A stretch of 64,000 bases of DNA from Nansenia antarctica (GCA_963989245.1 OZ022339.1:92865142-92929141); one strand, 5' to 3'. Shown: positions 21,839-31,679, numbered from the stretch's first letter. A program made the numbers and translations. The notes: generated by a model not told the origin, from the letters alone.

Positions 21839-22303
21839 ACCGTGTGGGAGGCCAAGATGAAGGTGCACGCGGACAACCGCAAGGTGGGGGAGATCCCCGA
21901 GGACGAGCAGCTCAACCGGACAGAGAGCGACGCCGAGAGCCAGAGGGGGGACCCGTGCGACGGGGAGTATTGGTCGGACAGCGAACACAACCGGACGGAG
22001 AGCGACGCCGAGAGCCAGAGGGGGGACCCGTGCGACGGGGAGTACTGGTCGGACAGCGAACACAAGGCAACTTCCTGGACCCCAACATCGGCGGCGTGGC
22101 GGTGGCCCCGGCCCACGGCTCCATCCTGATTGAGTGCGCCCGGCGCGAGCTGCATGCCACCACGCGTCTGAAGAGGCCCGACCGCTCCCACCCCACGCGC
22201 ATCTCCCTGGTCTTCTACATGCACAAGAACCTGAACCGGCCTGGCCATGTGGGAGGCCAAGATGAATGTGCACGCTTTGTATTTTATGGATGGATAAAGT
22301 TGT
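21839..22303 (+). pseudogene. TET3-like mosaic, unit 5
   Basis: A-B-B-C with the AAGGC frameshift. Module C has a deletion after KNLN that removes the QPVHG codons, and Arg for Pro in HATTRLKRP. Confidence 0.9.
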
Positions 22304-22912
22304 GAGCTAACTAGCTAACAGCTAGTTAGCGTGAGCTAAGATGGCGGCAATGTAGCGTGTTCTGAATGTATTGTTTTGCTGACATGCAGGGGCGAGAGCT
22401 GTTTTGTGCTGGAGCCTACCATTAAATAACCACCATTTTGTTTGCACATTCAGGTATGTTGTATGTATGTTGTATCCATGGGTATGGTTTAGTCTTGTGT
22501 GTTATAATGATATGAATGGTATGATAACTAATAATTATTTGATGTTATGACAAAGGCTCACTCCTTTCGACTTTGTGTGCTGGAGATGGGGCGAGAGCTG
22601 TTTTGTGCTGGAGCCTACCATTAAATAACCACCATTTTGTTTGCACATTCAGATAAATAAACAGCTTGAAAGTGAACCTGTGTGCCTGCCTGGTCTGTCC
22701 GGATTGTGAGGGGTTACACCAGCAAGGCAATAATAAAGGTGAGATGTGACCGTTGACCGTGTGCGGACAACCGCAAGGTGGGGGAGACCCCCAGCAAGGC
22801 AATAATAAAGGTGAGATGTGACCGTTGACCGTGTGGGAGGCCAAGATGAAGGTGCACGTGGACAACCGCAAGGTGGGGGATAGGCAATAATAAAGGTGAG
22901 ATGTGACCGTTG

Positions 22913-23305
22913 ACCGTGTGGGAGGCCAAGATGAAGGTGCACGCGGACAACCGCAAGGTGGGGGAGATCCCCGAGGACGAGCAGCTCAACCGGACAGAGA
23001 GCGACGCCGAGAGCCAGAGGGGGGACCCGTGCGACGGGGAGTACTGGTCGGACAGCGAACACAAGGCAACTCCCTGGACCCCAACATCGGCGGCGTGGCG
23101 GTGGCCCCGGCCCACGGCTCCATCCTGATTGAGTGCGCCCGGCGCGAGCTGCATGCCACCACGCCTCTGAAGAGGCCCGACCGCTCCCACCCCACGCGCA
23201 TCTCCCTGGTCTTCTACATGCACAAGAACCTGAACCAGCCCGTCCACGGCCTGGCCATGTGGGAGGCCAAGATGAATGTGCACGCTTTGTATTTTATGGA
23301 TGGAT
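22913..23305 (+). pseudogene. TET3-like mosaic, unit 6, single B module
   Basis: A-B-C only. One 75-bp B copy is missing, which accounts for the 985-bp spacing of this unit. The AAGGC frameshift is still present. Confidence 0.9.
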
Positions 23306-23812
23306 AAAGTTGTGCGTGAGCTAAGATGGCGGCAATGTAGCGTGTTCTGAATGTATTGTTTTGCTGACATGCAGGGGCGAGAGCTGTTTTGTGCTGGAGC
23401 CTACCATTAAATAACCACCATTTTGTTTGCACATTCAGGTATGTTGCATGTATGTTGTATCCATGGGTATGGTTTAGTCTTGTGTGTTATAATGATATGA
23501 ATGGTATGATAACTAATAATTATTTGATGTTATGACAAAGGCTCACCCCTTTCGTCTTTGTGTGCTGGAGATGGGGCGAGAGCTGTTTTGTGCTGGAGCC
23601 TACCATTAAATAACCACCATTTTGTTTGCACATTCAGATAAATAAACAGCTTGAAAGTGAACCCGTGTGCCTGCCTGGTCTGTCCGGATTGTGAGGGGTT
23701 ACACCAGCAAGGCAATAATAAACATGAGATGTGACCGTAGACCGTGTGCGGACAACCGCAAGGTGGGGGAGATCCCCAGCAAGGCAATAATAAAGGTGAG
23801 ATGTGACCGTTG

Positions 23813-24110
23813 ACCGTGTGGGAGGTCAAGATGAAGGTGCACGTGGACAACCGCAAGGTGGGGGAGATCCCCGAGGACGAGCAGCTCAACCGGACAGAGA
23901 GCGACGCCGAGAGCCAGAGGGGGGACCCGTGCGACGGGGAGTACTGGTCGGACAGCGAACACAAACGGACGGAGAGCGACGCCGAGAGCCAGAGGGGGGA
24001 CCCGTGCGACGGGGAGTACTGGTCGGACAGCGAACACAACTTCCTGGACCCGGTGGCGTGGCGGTGGCCCAGGCCCACGGCTCCATCCTGATTGAGTGCG
24101 CCCGTGACGC
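23813..24110 (+). pseudogene. TET3-like mosaic, unit 7, truncated
   Basis: A-B-B, then SDSEHNFLDP without the AAGGC insertion, but a deletion removes the NIGG codons (CCCGGTGGCG for CCCCAACATCGGCGGCG) and shifts the frame. Homology stops after ILIECAR at about 24102. This unit lacks AAGGC, so its B-C junction is the nearest to native sequence; it may be the ancestral edge of the array. Confidence 0.85.
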
Positions 24111-24158
24111 GGCACGCCCCCTCTCCCCTTCCCCCCCCCACCACCGCCTCTCTCCCAG

Positions 24159-24242
24159 GTGTGCACCCTGACGAAAGAGGACAACCGCAAGGTGGGGGAG
24201 ATCCCCGAGGACGAGCAGCTCCATGTGCTGCCCCTCTACAAG
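24159..24242 (+). pseudogene. tet3: TET3 exon, 28 codons, with native-looking acceptor
   Basis: A pyrimidine-rich tract and CAG at 24156-24158 precede VCTLTKEDNRKVGEIPEDEQ-LHVLPLYK, an uninterrupted match to the TET catalytic region just before the long low-complexity insert. In phase, 84 nt. Module A of the array is a piece of this exon. No GT donor follows (AAG is followed by GGGGGG), so it is probably not a working exon. The gene symbol names the source gene and is inferred from remembered TET3 sequence. Confidence 0.75.
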
Positions 24243-24271
24243 GGGGGTTCCAGCAATCCTGCATATGGTGC

Positions 24272-24719
24272 CTGTAAGTTATGAGCTTCCAACACCAAAC
24301 TAAATCTCATTATTGTTTGTTTTCTGTCTTTCAATGTGTCATTTTGTTATTGTATTTCTTTCTTTTTATTTCTTGTACATTTTCATAATTTGCTTGGGCA
24401 CACCTTCCTCAAAGGGCTACGTTACTGATTGTACCAATTTAGTTGTTAACCAATATGCTGTATATAAAGTGTTCTGGTAGTATTCAGTGTACGAGCGCAG
24501 ACCTGAAGATCTTGTTAATTGTTACTTGTGTTCTGTATTGGATCTGTGTTGACAAACCTTACTGAAGACTGTGTTGAGTTGTTTTGTTTTGATGCATCTA
24601 GATTCTATTTTGACGTTGACTTACATGACCTTTTTCTGTGGTGATCATTATGACTCTTGGAACCAGAAAATAAAAATAACCACTCAGTTACAACTGGCCT
24701 GTTTATTTACATGCTCCAT
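24272..24719 (+). mobile_element. Possible solo LTR
   Basis: Begins TGTAAGTTATG and ends TTATTTACA. It has a TATA box (GTATATAAAG at 24460-24469), a likely transcription start 25-30 bases later and AATAAA signals at 24667-24679. It splits two TET3 segments that are adjacent in the native protein. No exact target duplication was found, so this is tentative; an intron is the alternative. Confidence 0.4.
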
Positions 24720-24727
24720 CTCTGCTC

Positions 24728-24946
24728 ACCGACGAGCACGGCAGCGAGGAGGGCCAGCGGCAGAAGATGAAGTCCGGTGCCATCCAGGTGCTGGACAACT
24801 TCCGCCGCGCCGTCCGCAAGCTCCCCGAGCCGGCCAAGTCCTGCCGACAGCGCCGCCTGGAGGCCAAGAAGGCCGCCTCGGAGAAGAAAACCGCGGTCGT
24901 CAAAACACACAACTTCCTGGACCCCAACATTGGCGGCGTGGCAGTG
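24728..24946 (+). pseudogene. tet3: TET3 segment following the 28-codon exon, internally deleted
   Basis: 73 open codons: TDEHGSEEGQRQKMKSGAIQ, then a segment with LPEPAKSCRQRRLEAKKAA, and directly NFLDPNIGGVAV before a stop. In native TET3 several hundred residues lie between the AAxEKK region and NFLDxNIGG; here they are fused across about six codons. The long insert that divides the dioxygenase fold has been deleted and the protein ends after VAV. Confidence 0.75.
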
Positions 24947-25026
24947 TTATAGACTACAGGTGTTATAGACTACAGGTGTTATACACTACAGGTGTTATAC
25001 ACTACAGATGTTATAGGGGACAGGTG
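24945..25026. repeat. 16-bp tandem repeat, five copies
   Basis: Copies of TGTTATAGACTACAGG with TACACT and GGGGAC variants. Confidence 0.9.
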
Positions 25027-25864
25027 TATCCGATTATTAATGTCATCTTCTTTATCATCACTACAGGAAGAGTATCGACAGTCATAGGCAGAGCTGAGTG
25101 AGGATTGCTGGAACAGTTTAATACGTTGTCATGTTCAGTTTCTACAATGTCAAGAGCCGAAGTATTCTATTTTGTTAGCAGAAGTGTTCACCATTAGCTG
25201 GATTTCCAACTTGTATTGGATTATTTGGAGTTACGCTCCTGACCAATAACATGTTATGGACTTATCACACAGTCAGGCTTGACACGGACACTGGTTAAGT
25301 GTTTACAACAAGAAAGTTAGTAGTTTGGACGATTCTTTTGAGGCACGTCGCTCCCGTGCCGAGTCTCATGCTTAGTCATCGCCTCTAGTGCGTTAAAAGA
25401 GGTTTTAATCTTGTGAAAAATGTGATATTGGTTTTGTTTAAATTGTTTTAAAATGTGATGTTGTTTTGTTTTCTAGATTGTTCTAGGCAGTGTGTCGGTG
25501 ATTGGATTTGAGACTGGAAGCATATAGTTTTTTGACCGTAGTCGTAGTTGCAAAACATAGTTTACGAAATTCACAACCTGTGGAAATTGGAATAAAACTT
25601 TTGATATCTTTTTACATCGGAGTCCTGTGGATTTTTGGTATTCTAAACGAAGGAGTGCAACACACACGAGTAGCTAACTGTAGCAGCTAAAAGTCCATCG
25701 TCGGCCCCTCACATTAGTCAAAAAACGATATGCTATAAACTGGTTCACACTTCTGTATTTAACTTATCTTTTGGAAGACAGCCGTGTGTGGACTGCGGCT
25801 GAGAAGAGGACCGAAGTGAAGTCAGAATTCCCATAAACGTGTGTTCATCATCCCCGTGTCAGAA
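25027..25864. other. No gene seen; possible INO80E 5' untranslated region
   Basis: AT-rich DNA upstream of the INO80E copy. The last about 100 bases (GAAGACAGCCGTGTGTGGAC onward) could be 5' UTR. No clear TATA box. Confidence 0.35.
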
Positions 25865-26124
25865 ATGAACGGTCAAGCCGATATGGAGGTGGATTACAAG
25901 AGGAAATACAAAAACCTTAAACGCAAATTGAAATTTCTGGTTTATGAGCAGGAATGTTTTCAGGAAGAACTTAGAAGATCTCAGAGAAAGCTGCTTAAAG
26001 TTTCCGGAGACAAAAGCTTTCTTCTCGACAGACTGTTACAATATGAGAGGGTGGACGAGGACTCTTCAGACTCAGATGCTACAGCATCCTCAGAGAACAG
26101 TGAAGGAGAGGGACACAGGGATAG
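25865..26124 (+). pseudogene. ino80e: INO80 complex subunit E, N-terminal half
   Basis: From the ATG at 25865: MNGQADMEVDYKRKYKNLKR, a basic coiled-coil segment (KFLVYEQECFQEELRRSQRK), then RDSDKSFLLDRL-like and an acidic DEDSSDSDATASSENSE tail. This closely follows the conserved N-terminus of INO80E, a small accessory subunit of the INO80 chromatin remodeller in the nucleus. No intron interrupts about 87 codons that span exon joints in mammals, which suggests a retrocopy. At 26125 a solo LTR enters; read-through gives SVGNLY and a stop. Confidence 0.8.
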
Positions 26125-27061
26125 TGTTGGGAATTTGTATTAAAATCACTAGAAGTGATAAATCATGTACTATGTGCTCATTTAAATAATATATGAATGC
26201 GGTCAGTTGAGAACAATAGGAAGGTCACGCAAAGCCACAAGAGAGGTTCTGTTTTTGAGCGACAAGAAGAAGACAAGCTCCTGACTAAAAGAACGTTTTA
26301 TGATTCAAACTGCCTGAAAATTACTTATTTTTACCTATGTGCTAAACAACCATTGTATACCTGCTGTTATGATATTCTATTTGCTGTACTGATTTTATAC
26401 TTTCATAACTAATGATTAATGATAAGTCTATTCTTCTATACTATACTTTAACTTGTAAATCGAATCCTAACTCATATTACTGTGCAACTTCAAATGTTTT
26501 CACAAGCTACTGATAAGAACTCAACTCACTGCTCTGCTCACAAAGTATGATATCACCATGGGAACGAGACGCTAGCAGGACACTCAAGCTGATAACATAC
26601 ATAGACTCTCAGCACCCACACAAGAGAGGAATTGAAGGCCATGCTAACGAGCAGCTGCAACGGATTTTGTACGGACAAGTGGAAAACTACTAGATAGGGG
26701 GGGGGGGGGGCACCACCCGGCCCCAAATGTTGAATCAAATGTATAAACACTATGTACCAGGGAAAAAGGGGACTCTCGTCTGGTGGAGCTCTTGCAGTTA
26801 ACTTGTTGACGGCTAGCTGAGACGGGCCTGCAGAGGTGAAACTAGATGAGACCACTTTTCCATGGAAATGAACTATTATTGCTTGCTGATGTGCTTGAAT
26901 AAATATTATCTTAATGAACAGTTCAGTAGTGGTGCCTAATATTTGATTGGATCATATCATCTTAAGAAGTGATATCAAGGACGTCTCGTTGAGATTAAAC
27001 GAACTCGCTTGTAAAGTGACGACTCAATTAAATCGATACTGGAGAAGTTGATCGCCTTACA
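26125..27061. mobile_element. Solo LTR, 937 bp, with ATAG target duplication
   Basis: Starts TGTTGGGAATTTG and ends GATCGCCTTACA (TG...CA). A 4-bp duplication ATAG lies at 26121-26124 and 27062-27065. AATAAA lies at 26899-26904, late in the element on the plus strand, as expected for a polyadenylation signal. No coding sequence. It sits inside the INO80E copy. Confidence 0.85.
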
Positions 27062-27065
27062 ATAG

Positions 27066-27459
27066 GGAAAGAGAGAGAGATGGAGGAAAGAAGAGAAGGA
27101 GTAGTCCTGGTGTTACCCTTCCTTCATCCTCATCCCCTCATCTTTCCCTCCTGTCACGCCCTGGAGTGAACTCCCTTCAGTCTGCAGGCACTACGCCCTA
27201 CCTCAACACGTTGCCCTTCCCACCGGAGTATTTGGCTCCCCCAGCTGAGCGAATGAAGAAAGAGAGAAAGACAAAGACGCCCAAACACAGGAAAGAGACG
27301 TCGGGGAAGGTGGTGGCCCCGCTGGCGCCTCCCCCCCCCCCCGCGGCCAGCGCCCCGTTCAGCTGGGTGCCCCGGCAGATGCTGAGTGGAGACGCTGCGG
27401 AGGAAGAGGGGGAGAGCGACGGAGATACCCCTTCTTTCTCCTCCACTCTGGCTGCTTAA
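27066..27459 (+). pseudogene. ino80e: INO80 complex subunit E, C-terminal half
   Basis: Continues the INO80E copy in the same frame as before the LTR: a basic KKRRSSPG segment, Ser/Pro-rich linker, TTPYLNTLPFPPEYLAPP, a Lys/Arg cluster (KKERKTKTPKHRKE), a Pro run and WVPRQMLSGDAAEEE, ending in TAA at 27457-27459. The order PYL..PPFPxxYL, basic cluster, PRQM and acidic end is that of INO80E. Both halves are open, so the gene copy was intact until the LTR landed. AATAAA signals lie at 27819 and 27845. Confidence 0.75.
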
Positions 27460-27865
27460 GGAGTTTCATATTCATTCTTGAGGCTTGCCTTTGCTCGCTG
27501 CCTCTCTTGTGCCTTGTGTTCCAGGCACAGAAAGCAGTCTGGTAGTGGGTCAAAACAACAGAAAATGCTGGATTTCTAAGGGCAGATGACTTTGCAGGGA
27601 AAGCAGTTTGTTCTGACGTTATGCCTGTTAGCTAAAGTGTGCCTAAGCAATTAAATTACTTCTTGCCTGCTAGCCTCCTTCCAAGTTGGCCTTTATGTGT
27701 TGTTTCATTCCTGTGTTTAAGATTGAAGACAATGAAGAGGAGAAGAAGAATGTTGACTTGTTTGATATTTTATTTAAGATGTACATAATTATTTTATGGA
27801 AATGTAATCAATTGTTAAATAAATGAATGCACATTGTGGCTGTTAATAAAATCTAAGTATAATTT
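27460..27865 (+). other. Probable 3' untranslated region of the INO80E copy
   Basis: AT-rich, with AATAAA-type signals near 27819 and 27845. The BEL/Pao fragment starts right after a T run and GCAG at 27852-27865. No poly-A tract is preserved. Confidence 0.45.
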
Positions 27866-28064
27866 TTTTTTGCAGCGTAGAGCCAAGTTTCATGAGCTCG
27901 CAGGTTTTGTAAACAAGCAAGCTGAAGAAGCCTTGGATCCCCTGTTCGGGAACATAGCAGATGGAGTCAGGAGCCAAGCTAGAGCTCACAATGATGAGAG
28001 GTCGACCAGAAAGAGTGGCGGTCGAGGAAGCTTTACCACTGCTGCTACAGTGGTAGGGAATTCA
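27866..28064 (+). pseudogene. BEL/Pao element gag-like fragment
   Basis: Codes FHELAGFVNKQAEEALDPLF plus GNIAD, resembling the segment found just before the zinc knuckles in BEL/Pao polyproteins (F-x-x-x-V-x-F-[IV]-x-x-Q, DPxFG). It breaks off near 28064, where about 670 bases of unrelated sequence intervene. Confidence 0.6.
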
Positions 28065-28734
28065 ACAGAGATATATGGTATAATTGAGGTTTAACCATCA
28101 TTTTGTTAGTATTCTCGAAAAAGAGTGCATAGACAAGTAAAAAGGGGGCGAAACTAAAAGTATTAAAAATGTGTGAGCCTTTGGTGAAGCCATCCCAAAT
28201 GGTGTACATAGATTAAATACATTTTGCAAGGCATTGGCACTTATTGTATAGCAGCAGCTCCATGTTTGAGTGAGTTATTAAGTTACAAATCCATAGGTTA
28301 TTTCTTCCCTGTCCACATTATTATCTCCATTAAATGCAATGGTTGTACTAACTGTATGCCATCAAAACATTTTCCAGGGCAGAATATCACTGACCAGGCA
28401 AAGGGCCTCCAGGATACATCTTTTGATTTTATAATTATTTCATTTTCCAGGTGTCTCTCTGTTGACAGAGGTTTGTTGTAAAGTCAGAACAATCTGTTCA
28501 TACACATATTTAAGAATTCTGCAATTGTATTTCAACACAGTAGGCTTACTGACAGGTTACAGGCAAGAGCTTGTGCAGGTTAGCAATTGCTAGTGGAGGA
28601 GACTACTGTATCATATTTTTTCCCCGGCAGTTTGCCATTGAGCTGCTACTGCTTTCATATTCAGTTGAGGCAGGACTATATGTATTCCATAGACAACACT
28701 TGGTTTATTCACCACACATGGATACTTAAATGAT
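28065..28734. other. Insertion inside the BEL/Pao element, no gene seen
   Basis: AT-rich sequence separating two parts of the same element. No terminal repeats or target duplication recognised. Confidence 0.4.
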
Positions 28735-29628
28735 ATGGAAAAGTATTTAGAAAACAAATGCGAGGTAAAGAGGGACATACTCTGTGCTTTTTCGAAACCT
28801 TGTATCTTCTGTCAAGGAGAACAGCACGCCATGGAGCACTGCGAGAAGATGAGGAGGTCTCTTCACAAGGAGAAGATAGACTTTTTTAAGAATAAAGGTC
28901 TGTGCTTCGGCTGTCTTAAACAAGGACATATAAGCAGGGACTGCAAGGAAAGGCTAAGCTGCCAAGACTGCCAGCTGACACACCCTACGGTTTTGAAGAA
29001 TATGAAGAACAAGGCTACATCTATTGAAGCTAAGCACGAGGGCGAGTCACCGGATGATGTACACAAGAGCGAGCCATCGGATGGGGGCGAAGATCATTCG
29101 GTGGTCAGCGGATGCATCAAAGCAGAGACGAGAACCTGCAGAGCCACTGGGGCCGGCAACACTGAGACCATCTTGGCGATCGTTCCGGTCCAGATCAAAG
29201 CTAAGAAGGGCAACAAGGTGTTGGCTACCTACGCTTTCCTCGACCCAGGCAGCAATGCCACATTCTGCACTGAGAAGTTAATGTCGGCACTTAACCTCAC
29301 AGGCAGGAACACAAACATCCTGCTAAAGACCATGGGGGGAGAGAGGATCATAAGCAGCCAAGTGGTATCCGGCTTAGAGATCTGTAGCTTGGATAGTAAT
29401 GACTTCCTGGAGCTGCCCAACATCTTCTCTCAGAAGGCTATCCCAGCACGTAAACAGAACATCCCACTACAAGAGGAGGTGGATAAGTGGCCCCATCTCA
29501 GTCAAGTACGGATCCCGGAGATTCAAGCGGAGATAGGCCTTCTCATTGGGACTAACGTACCCAAGGCTATGGAACCATGGCAGGTTATATCCAGCCAAGA
29601 TGAAGGGCCGTACGCGGTGAAAACATGA
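28735..29628 (+). pseudogene. BEL/Pao zinc knuckles and aspartic protease
   Basis: 298 codons including stop. Two CCHC knuckles, CIFCQGEQHAMEHC and CFGCLKQGHISRDC, and a third partial C-x2-C-x3-H, bind nucleic acid. A protease follows with FLDPGSNATF (catalytic Asp in D-P-G-S), as in the DUF1758-type protease of BEL/Pao elements. Then comes the family's PNIFSQKAIP..GLLIGTNVP segment. The frame stops at 29628 (TGA) before the reverse transcriptase, so the polyprotein is broken. These LTR retrotransposons replicate through an RNA intermediate in cytoplasmic particles. Confidence 0.85.
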
Positions 29629-29718
29629 CTGGGCTGGATTGTCAACGGTCCCCTCCGGGAAGACCATGGCCACGGAACCACAAGTGGACTCATACAGGTC
29701 ACATCCAACCACTTATCA

Positions 29719-30258
29719 GTGGCAACGCTGGATGAGCTTTGGAGTCAACAGTTCAAGAATGACTTTCCAGAGGGTCAAGACGACAAACTGGAGATAACGA
29801 GGGATGACATCCAGTTTCTGGAGATGGTCTCGCAGTCTGCTAGGCTCACAGAGGGACACTACAGCATTAGTCTACCACTAAAGAGCACAGTCAAGATGCC
29901 AAACAACAGAAGAGTAGCTGAACAGCGAGCTCTCAACTTGAAGAGGAGGTTCATGAGGAATCCTGAGTTTCGAGCTGATTACACGGTGTTCGTGGATGAT
30001 TGGATAACCAAAGGCTACGCAGTAAAGGTTCCCAAGGACGAGCTCAGCCGCAGCGACGGGAAGGTTTGGTACTTGCCACACCATGGTGTGTACCATATTA
30101 AGAAGAAGAAGATCCGAGTGGTGTTCGATTGTGGAGCGTCGTTCCAGGGTACCACATTGAACAACCACCTGCTACAGGGGCCGGATCTAACTAGTACTCT
30201 GCTCGGTGTCATCACCAGGTTCAGACAAGAGGAGGTGGCTATCATGGCGGATGTGTAA
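29719..30258 (+). pseudogene. BEL/Pao reverse transcriptase, first part
   Basis: 180 codons from DELWSQQFKNDFPEG to IMADV-stop. Carries EGHYSISLPLK, RRVAEQRALNLKRRF, the DDWITKGYA segment and WYLPHHGVYHIKKKKIRVVF, the fingers/palm start of a BEL/Pao RT (LPHHxVxxxxKxxxxRVVFD). It ends at a TAA (30256-30258) after MADV, where the first catalytic Asp region continues in the next frame. Confidence 0.85.
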
Positions 30259-30261
30259 GCT

Positions 30262-30798
30262 ATGTTCCACCAGGTTAGGGTGCCGATGGAGGATGCCGAC
30301 CTTCTCCGGTTTCTCTGGTGGCCTTCCGGTGACACCAGCCAAGAATTGGTGGAGTACAGGATGACGGTGCACATATTTGGAGCCACCTCGTCTCCAAGTT
30401 GTGCCAGCTTTGCCCTTCGGAAGTGTGCAGAAGACAGCAGAGACCAGTACGGCGCCAAAGGGGTCGAAACCGTGCTGCACAACTTCTACGTCGATGACTG
30501 CCTCAAGTCAGTTAGCTCAGAGGAAGAAGCTGTTTCCTTGTACCACGACTTGAGAGCTATCCTTAGTTCGGGAGGATTTCGGCTCACAAAATGGGTGAGC
30601 AACAGCCGGGCCGTGCTGTCAGCCATTCCTGCAGAAGAACGGGTCCAAGAAGTTAGAGACCTAGATTTGGACCTGGACAAGCTCCCTTTTGAGCTAGCGT
30701 TGGGAGTCCGATGGTGTACCGAATCTGACGACTTCAAGTTTAAGATCGTCGTACAAGACAGACCATCCACGAGAAGAGGCATTCTCTCTGTAGAGTAG
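30262..30798 (+). pseudogene. BEL/Pao reverse transcriptase, palm
   Basis: Directly downstream in the same frame, separated only by the TAA. It has MFHQVRV, FLWW, GATSSPSCASFALRKCAED and the catalytic box FYVDDCLKS, then the thumb start GFRLTKWVSNS. Homology ends at RRGILSVE near 30793, where host-like exons interrupt the element. Confidence 0.88.
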
Positions 30799-31153
30799 AG
30801 AAAGAATGTATATTTCTATCTAGCTATGTATTGGCTTCCTGGGCTATCTTAAAAAGTCAGCTGTATAGCTTGAAATCAACTAGCTAGTGTGTGTTTATCT
30901 TTAGCTAGCTACTACTAGCTAGTGTCAGCCAAGTAGATCATCTGTCCGAGCTGCGGAGGACACGAATACGGGATTGGACCTAAACATTTTCAACATCGTT
31001 TTTACTTGGTTTTAGTTGATGAATGTCCTCCTTAAAAACTTTATGAAGATTCCCTGCTGTCACCCTTGGAACTTTTATCTTTGTGAGAACTTCCAAAGGA
31101 TGTATTACTGCTAAATACTTCAGAGAGAAGCGTTGGAACACATTTCCACCGAA

Positions 31154-31220
31154 ATGGGGGGGAAATACAAAGTGTGGATATGTCTAACGTTATCTATTAT
31201 ATTAGTGCATCATTCTGAAG
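31154..31220 (+). CDS. Signal-peptide exon of an unidentified secreted protein
   Basis: ATG in the context ACCGAAATGG begins MGGKYKVWICLTLSIILVHH-SEG: a basic start, a 12-residue hydrophobic core and a polar end, a textbook signal peptide. The exon ends in phase 1 with GAAG before GTAAGG (31221-31226). Sequence from about 30797 to here looks like promoter and 5' UTR, and is unrelated to BEL/Pao. I do not recognise the protein. It may be the first exon of a real gene into which the BEL/Pao pieces were inserted or vice versa. Confidence 0.5.
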
Positions 31221-31315
31221 GTAAGGCTTTTACTTATTTGACAGTCACACAAATAATAATTGATATGAATGTGTGAAACTTGATTTCTAGACACGCCTGA
31301 ACATGTTCATTTTAG

Positions 31316-31405
31316 GTCTTTCTCAGGGTCCTTCCAAAAACTGTAACATAGTTGTAGCCTTCACACCGGTGCGCACGGATTTAAATCCCATCAGATGCAT
31401 GGAAC
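31316..31405 (+). CDS. Second exon, continues the signal-peptide exon in frame
   Basis: An acceptor TTCATTTTAG at 31306-31315 joins in phase to the previous exon and reads GLSQGPSKNCNIVVAFTPVR, then TDLNPIRC. This looks like the start of a mature extracellular domain with two Cys. Homology to BEL/Pao begins near 31405-31420 in another frame, so the exon's true end is lost. The intron would be only 95 bases. Confidence 0.4.
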
Positions 31406-31679
31406 ATGCCATGGGAAGTATACAGAGAGCGACCTTCACCTGTTGGAAGACTTCGGAGTGGCTCGGTGTTTCAAGCCTAAAGGCTTTGGCGAGACAACAT
31501 TCAGCCAACTGCATCACTTTGCAGATGCTAGTCAAGAGGGCTATGGAACAGTGAGTTATTTGCTACAGAAGAGCAATGACAACGAGCTTCATGGAGCCTT
31601 TATCATGGCAAAGGCCAGAGTTGCTCCACTCAAGCTGATTACCATCCCACGCATGGAGCTATCCGATATCCCAGCCTGA
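31406..31679 (+). pseudogene. BEL/Pao RNase H-side fragment
   Basis: Codes ARCFKPKGFGETTFSQLHHF-ADASQEGYG, ELHGAFIMAKARVAPLK and TIPRMEL, the BEL/Pao segment after the RT (HHFxDASxxGYG with the RNase H first Asp, and the SKARVAPLKxxTIPRLEL motif). It stops at 31679. The thumb-connection part that should precede it has been replaced by host-like exons. Confidence 0.85.

Larger units (their letters stand above)
16937..24110 (+). repeat. Tandem array of seven TET3-derived mosaic units
   Basis: The landmark TTACACCAGCAAGGCAATAA falls at 17992, 19506, 20564, 21638, 22712 and 23697. Spacings are 1514, 1058, 1074, 1074 and 985. The outliers are explained by a hAT insertion in unit 2 and by loss of a 75-bp module in unit 6. 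Each full unit reads: three short leaders with GCAATAATAAAGGTGAGATG, module A, module B (usually twice), module C, then a 0.45-kb non-coding spacer. The spacer holds a direct repeat of about 65 bp (near 17667 and 17867 in unit 1) starting GGGCGAGAGCTGTTTTGTGC. A, B and C are pieces of the TET3 3' coding region in non-native order. Units are nearly identical, so amplification or homogenisation is recent. Confidence 0.95.

Noticed and set aside
16863..24264. Long minus-strand open frames across the TET3 array (for example 155-263 residues, Val/Leu/Pro or Ser/His-rich)
   Set aside because: They are shadows of the GC-rich TET3 coding modules on the plus strand, recur with the same period, and have no recognisable protein features.
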